Program-made: the position numbers and the translations under genes
The notes under the pieces: model-generated
Databases searched by the model: none
The model's input: the letters and a program-made list of their open reading frames with translations, nothing else
What the model was told of the DNA's origin: nothing
NCBI RefSeq assembly: GCF_002902945.1
Contig: NZ_CP026101.1
Span: 2,728,001-2,792,000, forward strand
Origin: Paraburkholderia caribensis
Lineage (GTDB): Bacteria > Pseudomonadota > Gammaproteobacteria > Burkholderiales > Burkholderiaceae
Length of the DNA stretch: 64,000 bases
Direction of reading: 5' to 3'
Shown here: piece by piece, positions 1-8,767 of the stretch
Numbering within the stretch: position 1 is the stretch's first letter
Layout: each line of letters starts with the position of its first letter

Positions 1-137
1 ACCACTTCGTGGCCGACCAAGGCCGAAGCCGCCGCGTAAGTCCGTGGCTTGTTCCTCGCATGGATTTTTCCGATCTTCTGGATAGTGGACGACACGGGTG
101 AGCTTCCCTCGGTTTTTCACCTTCCACAGGTCCCGAG

Positions 138-357
138 TTATGCAGCGGCATCCTTGGTCTGCTGAGCTTTGATCCAGTCTTGCAGAAACTGAACCGGCGG
201 TACGAAGCCGAGCGACGAATGACGACGACTGCGGTTATAAAACACTTCCAAGTATTCAAACAAGTCTGCTGTCGCCTCCTGATGCGTCCGGTAGCGTGTC
301 GCATGGACGCGCTCGTTTTTCAGGCTGTTAAAAAAGATTTCCGTCGGCGCGTTGACG
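138..357 (-). pseudogene. C-terminal remnant of an IS3-family transposase
   Basis: Read on the minus strand this encodes only the last ~70 residues of an IS3-family OrfB: NAPTE, then FFNSLKNERVHATRY, the RRHSSLGFVPP motif and a stop at 138. The NAPTE...E-x6-R block is the part around the final catalytic Glu of IS3/IS150-type integrases. The upstream two thirds is absent: homology stops near 357, about 60 bp before the intact element that follows. It is a dead fragment, left by an older insertion that was truncated before or by the arrival of the IS at 416. Confidence 0.8.
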
Positions 358-453
358 CTCCTATGTCAAGCAACGTACGCCGAATCGGCCAGATCGGCCA
401 GGATGAGCGGGTACGGTAATCCCCCCGCTTTTAACGCGAAGCAGAAGTAGAGA

Positions 454-1254
454 CTATGCCGCGGCCATCAGCCGCTGTTTCGGCGTGATGCCGCCAAGGC
501 CCATGTTGGGGCGCTCGTGATTGTATTGCCACATCCATTCCGTTGCGAAGTGCTGCACGTGCGCCAGGTCATCCCAGTAGTACTGCGACAGCCACTCATA
601 GCGTACCGTCCGATTGAAGCGCTCGACGTAGGCATTCTGCTGCGGCTTGCCAGGCTGGATGTAGTTCAACGCAATACCGTGCGCCGACGCCCATTGCGTG
701 ATCGCGTCACTCAGGTACTCCGGACCGTTGTCGCACCTTATAGCCGCCGGTTTTCCCCGCCACTCGATGATCTGTTCCAACGCCCGTATGACACGGGCAG
801 AGGGTAGCGAGAAGTCGATCTCGATTCCCAATGCCTCCCGATTGAAGTCGTCTATCACGTTGAGCAGCCGGATACTGCGACCGTCCTTCAGCTGGTCGTG
901 CATGAAATCCATCGACCACACCGCATTCACCGACACCGGCACGACCAACGGCTCCGGGGCCTGCCGCACAAGCCGCTTACGCGGCTTGATGCGCAGATTC
1001 AGTTCGAGCTCGCGATAGATGCGATAAATCCGCTTGTGGTTCCACCTGAAGCCCTTCACGTTGCGCAGGTACAGGAAACACAGCCCGAATCCCCAGTTAC
1101 GGTGGTTGTCGGTCAGCCTCAGCAACCAGTCAGCGATCTGATCGTTCTCCGCATTGCGCTTTCGCTCATAGCGGAAACAGGTCTGGCTTACGCCAAATGC
1201 CTCGCATGCAAGCCGGATCGATACGCCTCGGCGTGCTACTGCGTCCCTGGCCAT
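454..1254 (-). CDS. IS3-family transposase OrfB (DDE integrase)
   Basis: This is the catalytic half of the transposase. An N-terminal HTH_21-type region (YRIYRELEL) is followed by a retroviral-integrase-type rve domain. The triad is visible as D in SMDFMHD, D in RCDNGPEY, and E in NAYVERFNR exactly 35 residues after the second D, giving DD35E. The C-terminal WQYNHERPNMGLGG motif is typical of IS3 OrfB. It is probably made mainly as an OrfAB fusion by -1 frameshifting from orfA; an A7G run lies at the orfA 3' end. The length of 266 residues is normal for the IS407 group and no internal stop is seen. Confidence 0.92.
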   Translation of the reverse strand: MARDAVARRGVSIRLACEAFGVSQTCFRYERKRNAENDQIADWLLRLTDNHRNWGFGLCFLYLRNVKGFRWNHKRIYRIYRELELNLRIKPRKRLVRQAPEPLVVPVSVNAVWSMDFMHDQLKDGRSIRLLNVIDDFNREALGIEIDFSLPSARVIRALEQIIEWRGKPAAIRCDNGPEYLSDAITQWASAHGIALNYIQPGKPQQNAYVERFNRTVRYEWLSQYYWDDLAHVQHFATEWMWQYNHERPNMGLGGITPKQRLMAAA

Positions 1255-1274
1255 CTCGCGGCGAGAAGATGGCC

Positions 1275-1541
1275 TCAGTCTTTTTTTGCCAGTGCCTCCG
1301 CGACGATCTCAGCCTTGATCTTCTCTTCAACGTACATCTTGCGCAGTCGTGCGTTCTCAGCCTCCAGCTCCTTCATCCGCGCCATCAGCGACACGTCCAT
1401 GCCGCCGTACTTGCCGCGCCAGTTGTAGAAGGTCGCCGTGCTGATCCCCAGCTCCCGGCAAATCTCCGGTACCGCCAGCCCGGATTCCGCCCGCTTGAGC
1501 GCATCCATGATCTGGCTATCCGTGAACTTCGACTTCTTCAT
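1275..1541 (-). CDS. IS3-family transposase OrfA
   Basis: An 88-residue DNA-binding subunit. The N-terminal helix-turn-helix (FTDSQIMDALKRAESGL ... CRELGISTATFYNW) would bind the terminal repeats, and the leucine-zipper-like ELEAENARLRKMYVEEK segment is typical of IS3 OrfA. The gene ends in EALAKKD, encoded over A-AAA-AAG, the usual -1 slippery heptamer that joins orfA to orfB (orfB starts in the overlapping frame just downstream). The start is the ATG preceded by AAGGGAGTT. Confidence 0.92.
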   Translation of the reverse strand: MKKSKFTDSQIMDALKRAESGLAVPEICRELGISTATFYNWRGKYGGMDVSLMARMKELEAENARLRKMYVEEKIKAEIVAEALAKKD

Positions 1542-1896
1542 TGCGTAGAACTCCCTTTGCTGGAAATTCTACTTCTGATCCCGCTTACCGGACGGGGGCA
1601 TTACCATAGATCATCGCAACGTGACCCGAGTGCGATTTGCGCGCGACGCAGCGCATCGTTCAGGAATGCCTCGATGTCGTCGCCTCTGATCACCGTCTGG
1701 CTCTGCACACCGCCTGCGCACGCTTCTCATGCGGTTGACCCTGATCGACCCGGATGAGACACTCACAATTCCAGATTCGATTGACCGCTCTTGCACTGAA
1801 ACCGGAAGCTGCTCCTCGAAGCTTCGATTTACTGCTGCTTCGTGACCTATCTCACAGGCGCAATTGAACTGATCCCGAGAGATCACGCTGTCGTCG

Positions 1897-3144
1897 CTAA
1901 GAAACACGTCCGCAGACGAACGCCGAAACGTAGTTCGGCGTAGGATGACCTCCGACCCCAACTCCGCGTTGTGGAAGAAAGTTGCCTTCAGGGAAGGCAC
2001 TGGCTATTCTGACCAGCAGTGCTCGTTCGTTGGGATACTTCACGTCATAACGCATGAGATTTCGATGTACGTTATATCCATCATGCTCGTTACGGGCCAC
2101 TGAGAGAGGCTTAATTTGGATTCGGCCGACGCCAAATTCCTTCGCTTTCGCACTTAGCTCTTGAGCCAGCGACCGCGCGAACTCAAACCGCGCCTCCTCT
2201 CCTTCTCCTTCGCACCAGAGAATGTCTAGGCTCACCCCGTCGTAGCTATTCCGAACGATTTTTTTGGTTCGATCGATAGGAGTAGAAACTGTTGCCACCG
2301 CAGTCGCCGTTCCAACTTTCAGAGGGGTAAATTTCAACGCGGCAAAAGCCGGCCCTGTGTTAGTCTCCGCGTAAGTACCTCGCTTCTCCTTAACGTAGAG
2401 CTTCCATATGCGGGATCCGACGCGAGCCATTATATCGCCAACGTCGCCTCCTTTCTCAAGTTCGTCATGTAGTACGTTGGCATACTCGCTGTCGCTCGGC
2501 GCAAGATCACCGGCCGTTGTTGCGTATTGGATGAGTGTATTTGGCCCAGTGCGAATCGAAACGGCTTCGTTGTATGCTACTTCTTCATCTACCGGGTTTT
2601 CTCGACAATTATCCAGCGCGATAACCAACGCGACATTCCGATCGTCAGTCAGCTTCTGTAACGTGACGGCCAAATCGTTGGAGTTTTGTCGAAAAAACTT
2701 GTACTTTTCGTTTGCTGAAACTTTGTTGATTTTAGTTTGGTCGAACTTGAAAAGCACGGGAACAGTGAAAGACCGTCCATGAAACTGAAAACCATGGCCC
2801 GAGTAGAATACAAATACGATTGACCCCTTTGGGATGTTCGATAGGAAAGAACCAAAAGAGGAAATCTTTTTGTTGAATTCGTCGTATTGCAGATTACAGT
2901 AATCGAAGACCTCGAACCCGTTTTTTTGCAGGCTATTCTTGATCAAATTAGCGTCCTGACACGGTGTTCTCAGATCATGCGAATAGCCGTCTTTTGCAAT
3001 CTCATCGTACTTTCCATTAAGATTGTAGTCCCAATTCCCAACTAATAAGGCCATCCGCCGTGGAGCGCCATCTTGGCAAAAGGCGCTCAACGATATCATC
3101 GAGACAAACAAAAAGGTCACGAATTTCATCATAGAGGCTCTCAT
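1897..3144 (-). CDS. secreted caspase-family (C14) protein
   Basis: A protein of about 415 residues with an N-terminal signal peptide (MMKFVTFLFVSMISLSAFC) and a caspase/p20-like fold. RRMALLVGNWDYN is strand 1, YSGHG carries the catalytic His (about residue 117) and LDNCRENP carries the catalytic Cys (about residue 180). Both dyad residues are present, so it may be an active cysteine protease of the periplasm or cell surface. The C-terminal 180 residues match no fold I know. The chosen start (MRASMMKFV) has GGGAGA upstream; the ATG 12 bases later is possible. It follows the lysozyme gene by 40 bp on the same strand, suggesting a two-gene operon. Lower GC than the core genes suggests transfer. 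Confidence 0.75.
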   Translation of the reverse strand: MRASMMKFVTFLFVSMISLSAFCQDGAPRRMALLVGNWDYNLNGKYDEIAKDGYSHDLRTPCQDANLIKNSLQKNGFEVFDYCNLQYDEFNKKISSFGSFLSNIPKGSIVFVFYSGHGFQFHGRSFTVPVLFKFDQTKINKVSANEKYKFFRQNSNDLAVTLQKLTDDRNVALVIALDNCRENPVDEEVAYNEAVSIRTGPNTLIQYATTAGDLAPSDSEYANVLHDELEKGGDVGDIMARVGSRIWKLYVKEKRGTYAETNTGPAFAALKFTPLKVGTATAVATVSTPIDRTKKIVRNSYDGVSLDILWCEGEGEEARFEFARSLAQELSAKAKEFGVGRIQIKPLSVARNEHDGYNVHRNLMRYDVKYPNERALLVRIASAFPEGNFLPQRGVGVGGHPTPNYVSAFVCGRVS

Positions 3145-3184
3145 CGCCTGTCTCCCGACGATCCTAAGGAAGCTACGATTCAAC

Positions 3185-4027
3185 TTACGCTTGCAAACCT
3201 TGTTCAAACAGCCGCGCTTCAAGCTCTCTTCGCGTCAATAAGCCTTTCATCTCAGGCTTGCCGTCCCACAAGTGCTTCATTTTCCTGATTTGTGTGGGAA
3301 TCTTTTCATAATGCTCCTCGTTCATTAAAAGGCGAATCTCCCTCATCTCTCTATACTGCGGTTTATCACTTTGAAAGCCGCCGCCTCCGCGGTTATATAC
3401 CAGCGAAACCAGTGCGCCCCGGCTATCCTCGGGAAGAGAGGCAGCGTTCGGCAATCTCCTGATCGTTTCACCTACATATAGAGGGAGCAACCGACTGCGA
3501 AATTGAGGAGCGGCTAGGGACCATGGTATGGATACGGAGGAGAACTCCCCGAGACGCGTCTTAGCGGCGGCGCCGCGCAACTTACAAGCTCTCTCCAAGA
3601 TGGCCAATTGACTCGGGGCCAGGATATCTTTCCAATCTTGTCTCAGCCATTCAGCTGTCACATAGCCGAGATCGTAGCCAAAAGCCATTGTTACACCAGA
3701 ATTTCCGCCGGGCCAAATCGGACGTTCAAGCTTTTTTTTGTATTGCGACTCACCGGTTACCTCGGAGAGGATTATGAGATTTTCAGCGTCTTTTGATATA
3801 GGAAGGTCGCTCGGCTTAGTCCGAGGGGCTATAGCCCTCGTTATGGTTACATCGTACATTTCTTCAAGAATTATGTTCGCGCCGGTAGCTGCTCCGTTCA
3901 TTAATTGTGGAGTTTGTATTACCTTCGCAAGAAGGTCTTGAAAGGATGAAGTAGATGCAAATGCCGGCATTGCACCACTTGCCCCTAAGGCAAGGGCAAG
4001 AAAGTTGAATTCGCGTCTTGTTAGCAT
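3185..4027 (-). CDS. Tat-exported pesticin-type lysozyme-like protein
   Basis: A 280-residue protein opening with a twin-arginine signal (TRREFNFLALALGASG, probable cleavage after AFA). The mature part has the signature of pesticin/T4-lysozyme-like muramidases: GYDLGYVTAEWLRQDW, KLRGAAAKTRL, PLYVGETIRRLPNA, ALVSLVYNRGGG, REMREIRLLM and a closing MKHLWDGKPEMKGLLTRREL. I infer cleavage of peptidoglycan glycan strands in the periplasm or after delivery. The ATG at 4027 is preceded by AAGGAG at good spacing; a GTG two codons upstream is the alternative. It is the first gene of a likely operon with the secreted caspase-like gene. Export by Tat rather than Sec implies folding in the cytoplasm before export. 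Confidence 0.75.
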   Translation of the reverse strand: MLTRREFNFLALALGASGAMPAFASTSSFQDLLAKVIQTPQLMNGAATGANIILEEMYDVTITRAIAPRTKPSDLPISKDAENLIILSEVTGESQYKKKLERPIWPGGNSGVTMAFGYDLGYVTAEWLRQDWKDILAPSQLAILERACKLRGAAAKTRLGEFSSVSIPWSLAAPQFRSRLLPLYVGETIRRLPNAASLPEDSRGALVSLVYNRGGGGFQSDKPQYREMREIRLLMNEEHYEKIPTQIRKMKHLWDGKPEMKGLLTRRELEARLFEQGLQA

Positions 4028-4337
4028 TGTCACTCCTTCGCGGTCCTAGGGCGAAGCATCTGCTTCCCATCAAAATCGGCCTTCGTCTGCTAGTCAGCTA
4101 ACCTCGAGATCCGCGAAGCTACGCAACGCGCTTCGCCTGTTGCCCGAAGATGGTGATGCACGTCGCCCGACCGGTGTTCGCATCGCCCATCCTCCGCCTC
4201 CTCTTTATTACGTTAGCTTTCATCCAGTTTAGAAGGCGAAAGAAAACTTTGACAAAACATTATTTGCAAGAGAGTGTGTGGCACCGCACGGAACTAACAG
4301 CCTCTGTTCGGCCTTGCCTTGACCGGCCGCGCCTCTC

Positions 4338-4389
4338 CGTTAATTGCCAATCGGTGTGCAATCAACGAAATCATTGCGTGAACGGCAAC
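4338..4389 (+). repeat. 52-bp dispersed repeat, copy 1
   Basis: Starts CGTTAATTGC and shares GTGTGCAATCAACGA and GGCAAC with a second copy at 4665-4716, at roughly 75-80% identity by eye. Confidence 0.7.
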
Positions 4390-4664
4390 ACGCGACCGCC
4401 ACCCGTTACTCCATCTAGTGACGCTTTGATGGCAGCTACCTAGCTACAACGGTCACTCGCGCGGGCACGTCTGTGGAAGAGTGTTCGCCAGAGCCAAATA
4501 GCAACCTTGCCCACGCTATCGAACGTAGGGAGACGTGCCTTACTGGATCTCGCGGAAATCCGCGCACGCGTGCGTGAGTTGTGCTCGCAACTCGTCCGTC
4601 AGGTGCGCGAATGATACAGCCGTTCCAACGGCACGCATCCTGATTCGCCGAATGGCGCGTTGGC

Positions 4665-4716
4665 CGTTAATTGCTCATCAGTGTGCAATCAACGACAGCG
4701 TTACGCGAGTGGCAAC
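4665..4716 (+). repeat. 52-bp dispersed repeat, copy 2
   Basis: Direct repeat of 4338-4389 with the same length and order of conserved blocks. Neither copy lies in a plausible coding frame. Confidence 0.7.
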
Positions 4717-4999
4717 CTTCAGCGGTCAGTCCAGGGCCCATTAACCCTGCGGCGCATGCCCGAGCAAAGTGGACGTTCGTGGGAATGAAGCCAACGGATT
4801 TTTCGTCGAGCCTTTGCAGATGCTAGGTGATTTTTCACGCTTTGTGCCTCGCGCACGTAGCGTCCGCTTCCAACGTGGGGTCGATCGTAAGATCTCTATT
4901 AATGACTGAGTTTGCAGATTTCTAACGTGCGACCTAAGCTCTGAAAGCTGAACGCAAGATCAAGCCGATCGTCGATTCGCTGCAACGACGGAGGACGCA

Positions 5000-6715
5000 A
5001 TGGCTTTTTCGTACGGATGGATGGAGTCGATTGTCGCATTCGTCCTACTCGTTTGCGTAGCGGGCTGTGGCGGAGGCAGCGGTGATAACAATGAAGCCCC
5101 CTCCGACAAGGCTCCCATTGTGATAGGTCAGAGTGTGCCGACGTCAGTAGCAAGTTTAATTAAATCAATTCACACCGCATCGTTGACGATAACTCCCGGG
5201 GAGAAGATTGAACGGCAAACCAACGGCACGTTCCCGGTCCTCGTTGCAACAGATATGGATAACACCCCTTATTTGTTGGCAATCGGTAATTCAGACGGGG
5301 TAATGGACGTCGATAGCACCTCCGTGTCGTTAGTGCGCGTCGGGCTTGATCTTGTGCAGCCGCCCGGGGAAATGACAAACCTCCAAATCAATCAAGCTAT
5401 TTCCGAGTCGCCCAGCTACAACAGTCTGCGGCTCAGCGTAGAAGCGGCGCTTGAGTCGGTACGATCCCCGTTGCTCGATGATGGCGTCGTTACGAAGGCG
5501 TGGGACGTAATAAGAGAAATGCTAGGTTCGCTAGGATCAAGCGTGAACAACGTGCGATATGCTGTGCATGCATCTAGTCCCGTTTCGCCACCATTGCCAT
5601 TCTACCTAATCAACAATTCCGAGCCTTACGCTAGATTCTGGTTGGATGATATACCCGGGACGCTCGCGACCAGAGCTAGAAATCAGACCTTTATATCGTG
5701 GAGTCTAACGAGCGAGCAAGAAAACGGCGCCTTGATCGACACGAAGGTCGCTTCCCCCTTGACAACGACGTCACTTCAACTAATTGCGTATTACGGCGGA
5801 AGTGCGTCGACGACAGACGTAACAGGTGTAGAGCCGAGATTTACTCTTATCCTATCGCAAAATACCGAAACCAGGAACCTAAACGGCATAGGATCAGCGC
5901 TCAAATATTATTTGTTTATAGTTTCGGCTACGATTGGCTATTATCCAAATGGGGATACGAATAACTGCATTCTCGGAGTGGTATCGTCGATTTTTAACGA
6001 GAAATTTCCAGACTTTGCAGCGCAGCCCAATGCCACCTCTGCTGCGGAATATTTCGCAAAACTTTTGCCAGCCAGCGGCGATGAAGTCTATAAAAAATTT
6101 TCCCAATGTGGCAAACTGCCTACCCCAACGCAGATATTCGGCTCGACCATTGGAGCGATCTGGCGCGCCTTGAATCTTACCCGCTCGTTCGTGAACACAG
6201 TCGGCACGGTTGGCGAAACTTTTAACTATTGGACGTATGAGTCTTCCTTCGTAGTGTGCAAGCACAGCGGCAACATCGTGACTTGCAATGACAATAAGGT
6301 AGAACTGTCGCAGGCCGCATGCACCAAGACGTACCCAACTCCCGGCGGTTCTCCTCTCTACAGCGTAACAGTTTCGGGAAACGCAGAGTCGTCGGATTTA
6401 CGGGACTTAATGGAGCTACGATTTGGTAGCCGCTCTTGCTTTGGGTGCCACGGTGGCGGGACAATCACGTGCTCCAAAGGTTGGATGGGCACGCATCTTG
6501 ACGGCGGCGGTCTGGGATTTATCCCGGCATGTGTGCGCAGCGGGACGGATGCAAGCACGGATGCAAACTTGGATTTCTCGTACGCTGGCGGCTTGACGCC
6601 CGTTTCTGCTGATGAAATGGCGAGCATCCCGGAATTGGTTACTGCTTGTCTTTTTAATCAGGTCGGCAACCATGAGCCGATCTGCGTTACTAAGCCATTG
6701 GTGTGTCCATCGTGA
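5000..6715 (+). CDS. large outer lipoprotein of unknown function
   Basis: A 571-residue protein with a lipobox (VCVAGC) after a hydrophobic segment (VAFVLLVCVAG) and then a GGGSGDNN linker, so it is predicted to be lipidated at Cys23 and exported. ATG at 5000 has GGAGG seven bases upstream. The long middle is serine/threonine-rich with no recognisable fold. Near residue 479 is CFGCHGGG, a CxxCH sequence of the kind that binds c-type haem. Further Cys residues (CSKGWMGTH, ACVRSG, TACLFNQ) cluster in the last 120 residues, so disulphides are an equal possibility. No operon partners. AT-richer than the core genes; probably an orphan accessory gene. Confidence 0.7.
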   Translation: MAFSYGWMESIVAFVLLVCVAGCGGGSGDNNEAPSDKAPIVIGQSVPTSVASLIKSIHTASLTITPGEKIERQTNGTFPVLVATDMDNTPYLLAIGNSDGVMDVDSTSVSLVRVGLDLVQPPGEMTNLQINQAISESPSYNSLRLSVEAALESVRSPLLDDGVVTKAWDVIREMLGSLGSSVNNVRYAVHASSPVSPPLPFYLINNSEPYARFWLDDIPGTLATRARNQTFISWSLTSEQENGALIDTKVASPLTTTSLQLIAYYGGSASTTDVTGVEPRFTLILSQNTETRNLNGIGSALKYYLFIVSATIGYYPNGDTNNCILGVVSSIFNEKFPDFAAQPNATSAAEYFAKLLPASGDEVYKKFSQCGKLPTPTQIFGSTIGAIWRALNLTRSFVNTVGTVGETFNYWTYESSFVVCKHSGNIVTCNDNKVELSQAACTKTYPTPGGSPLYSVTVSGNAESSDLRDLMELRFGSRSCFGCHGGGTITCSKGWMGTHLDGGGLGFIPACVRSGTDASTDANLDFSYAGGLTPVSADEMASIPELVTACLFNQVGNHEPICVTKPLVCPS

Positions 6716-7215
6716 TTGAATAAGCGCAGGCATTCGCGACCGTGGAAGTCGATTGTCGGTAACGCTCGCCTGTCGTCCCCTTAGCCAAGGTGACGGCGGC
6801 CTGTCGCGGTTCGAAAGGTATCCACCTAAGGTCGATATCAGACTAAAGCAGCCATTCAAGTGACTGTTCTGCGTCACAAGCGAACGGCCGGAAATGGCCG
6901 CGAGCTGCCCGACGAGGGCGACGTCGTCGGCGCGCCCAGCGGAACTGGGCGTCCTCCCGGCAGGCTGGAGGTGACACAATTAATTCGCGCGGTCAAAACC
7001 TTTGCGCTGCAAGGGCCTCGGTCCTCAGCGGGATCGCGCGGGCGCGAATTGACACATTTATTGTCGCAACGGTGACAGTTTTACTACGGTCTACGACCGA
7101 CTCACGGCGACTGCCGCGATCAATCGCTACATCATCACGTTCTTCCGCAGGCAGAAGTTCCGACTGGACTGACGGTCGAGCGAGAATCATAGACAGCTAT
7201 AAAAAGGGCTATTGG
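6716..7215. other. gap with a dispersed repeat
   Basis: No supported gene. The segment 7050-7095 matches 12889-12934 (listed). Short GGCCGGAAATGGCCG-type sequences are typical of degenerate non-coding repeats in Burkholderia accessory regions. Confidence 0.5.
7050..7095 (+). repeat. 46-bp dispersed repeat, copy 1
   Basis: TGACACATTTATTGTCGC ... TTTTACTACGGTCTACG is repeated at 12889-12934 with about six substitutions. Confidence 0.75.
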
Positions 7216-7596
7216 ATGAGCACAACCGGCTATGACGAAGATGAAGATCTGGAAGCGTTTCACGCTACAGATCCGAACGACCCCCGGACCATGGAATGCG
7301 ACACGTGGGCCGCGCGGGAAGTGGCACGGATCTCCGCCGCCCAGCCGGACAGCGACGCTGTAATCATCCGGATCGAGCCGAATGCGGTGTGGCGATCGAC
7401 AGGCGCGGGTTTTATTGGCCCCTTCTGGCTTCCTGCAGGTCGCTATCACAGTCCGCAACCGGGGTGGGCCTACCATTGCGCTGTGCTGTCGCAGGGAATT
7501 GTGCGCGATGAACTGTATCCGAACGGCCTTCCGCTTGAGGCCTACAAGCGGATTTTCAAGCACTGGGAAGATCTGGAATTTACTCCGGTAGCTTGA
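7216..7596 (+). CDS. hypothetical acidic protein
   Basis: A 126-residue soluble protein starting MSTTGYDEDEDLEAF; the ATG at 7216 follows AAAAAGGG. A longer in-frame reading upstream (from 7072) is composed of the dispersed repeat and is rejected. The N-terminus is strongly acidic, and the body has IIRIEPNAVWRSTG and PFWLPAGRYHS blocks that suggest a beta-rich domain. I do not recognise the family. The next gene on the same strand follows after 99 bp, so the two could be co-transcribed. Confidence 0.6.
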   Translation: MSTTGYDEDEDLEAFHATDPNDPRTMECDTWAAREVARISAAQPDSDAVIIRIEPNAVWRSTGAGFIGPFWLPAGRYHSPQPGWAYHCAVLSQGIVRDELYPNGLPLEAYKRIFKHWEDLEFTPVA

Positions 7597-7695
7597 CTGA
7601 CAGGCCTGAGCTGATCGGGCGGCCGGACCGGACCGTGTTCGTTCGATCGGCAGCGGCACGAATCACGCTCCAGCGAACAAACAGGGTGACAGTAT

Positions 7696-8721
7696 ATGGA
7701 GCTTGCAGAAGCGCCTCGCGCGCTTGAACTCGACGTGTCCGCAAGGATGCAGTTGGCCTCGGGCTTACTGTGCAGTCTCAAGCTGGAAATGGACCGCTAC
7801 TCGCGTGGTCTGCTGGGTCAGCCGTTTCTGGATGACTGGATGGGCAGTCAGGATACGTGCGCTTACTGGGGCGACGAACTGTTGCGTCTTGTGATTCCGT
7901 TTCTCGGCTGGGAGCGTCGAAGCGGCGACGCATTCCAGGCGTACGTCGATTCGCGTTACGTCCTCGGCGCGAGTATCAAGGGATTTCCCGAGCATATCCC
8001 CCAGGACAAGGTGCAGGATCGCATCACGCGATACGCCAGCGTCTTCGGCACGCGGGACAATGCACTCTATATCTGGTACCGGCCTTTGGGCATTCTGACG
8101 GCGCATGAGGGGAAGCACCGCGTCGCATTTATGCGCGCGCACGACCAGCCAGCGATCGCTGCGTGGGTACGAGAGGCGACCTACCCCTCTGCCGATCGCA
8201 TCGTTATTGTTCAGCCCGATGATCGCCAGGGCGAATGGCTTGCGGTGCTTGACGGTCGGTATGTCCAGTTGTTACGACGCCCGCGCGTATCGCGCATGAT
8301 GCTGGAGGCCTATGGCGTCAAGGTCTGCCGATGGCGTGACCTGACTGACACGCCCAGCAGGGAGTCCGTTCTGCGCGAGATCTACCGGACCGGCTTGCAC
8401 CGACAGCCGCAGACGATATCGGAGGAAGAGCGTACGCTCGATCTCGACAAGCTGAAGCAGCAAGAACGCGTCGATGATGAATGCGTCAGCCGGAACATCT
8501 TCGAACTGAAGCCCTATCGATGCTCGTGGTTACGCCTCGGAATAGCGACGACATTCGCCTTCATCCTGTCACTTGTTCTATGGTTGCTGCCGTGGCCTGT
8601 CTTGCGGCCTGGCGCATTGATCTGTTCGGGAATCGCTTTTGGCTTGCTCAGCGGACCGTCGATGCTTCACTTCGTCGGTCCGCGTCGCGTTGCTGCCGGA
8701 TCTGCCGGGCGCGACGTGTAG
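7696..8721 (+). CDS. hypothetical protein, ParB/Srx-like motif plus C-terminal membrane helices
   Basis: 341 residues. The central segment LTAHEGKHRVAFMRAHD resembles the G-x-H-R-x-x-A loop of ParB/sulfiredoxin-like domains, but this is a motif resemblance only. The C-terminal 70 residues carry two hydrophobic spans (TFAFILSLVLWLLPWPV and LICSGIAFGLLSGPSML), so the protein is probably anchored in the inner membrane with a large cytoplasmic N-terminal domain. Start ATG with AGGGTGACA upstream. Same strand as the preceding acidic protein. Function unknown. Confidence 0.6.
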   Translation: MELAEAPRALELDVSARMQLASGLLCSLKLEMDRYSRGLLGQPFLDDWMGSQDTCAYWGDELLRLVIPFLGWERRSGDAFQAYVDSRYVLGASIKGFPEHIPQDKVQDRITRYASVFGTRDNALYIWYRPLGILTAHEGKHRVAFMRAHDQPAIAAWVREATYPSADRIVIVQPDDRQGEWLAVLDGRYVQLLRRPRVSRMMLEAYGVKVCRWRDLTDTPSRESVLREIYRTGLHRQPQTISEEERTLDLDKLKQQERVDDECVSRNIFELKPYRCSWLRLGIATTFAFILSLVLWLLPWPVLRPGALICSGIAFGLLSGPSMLHFVGPRRVAAGSAGRDV

Positions 8722-8767
8722 CTGTCGCACGCCAGGCCCGGCTGCTCTGGCACACGCCTCAATGGCA

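Larger units (their letters stand above)
416..1604 (-). mobile_element. IS3-family insertion sequence, IS407-like
   Basis: The element has two consecutive genes (orfA, orfB) on the minus strand, flanked by imperfect terminal inverted repeats. The left end starts GTAATCCCCCCG and contains GCAGAAGTAGA; the reverse complement of the right end starts GTAATGCCCCCG and contains TCAGAAGTAGA. No clear short target duplication is visible at the flanks, so the exact boundary is uncertain by a few bases. Both genes look intact, so the element may still be active. Confidence 0.85.
4028..4999. other. gene-poor gap with degenerate repeats
   Basis: No open frame here has a ribosome site or recognisable product. 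A TTGACA hexamer at 4249-4254 lies on the plus strand but has no convincing -10 or gene behind it. The stretch contains two related 52-bp segments (listed separately) and looks like decayed intergenic or transferred DNA. Confidence 0.6.

Noticed and set aside
1611..2000. 129-codon minus-strand frame overlapping the caspase gene end
   Set aside because: It overlaps the C-terminus of the caspase-like protein in another frame and has no ribosome site or recognisable domain.
4249..4275. TTGACA promoter-like sequence on the plus strand
   Set aside because: There is no acceptable -10 at 16-18 bp and no supported gene downstream, so it is probably chance in AT-rich DNA.
4150..4443. 97-codon ORF starting MVMHVARP
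   Set aside because: Overlaps one of the dispersed repeats, lacks a Shine-Dalgarno and looks like random sequence after residue 35.
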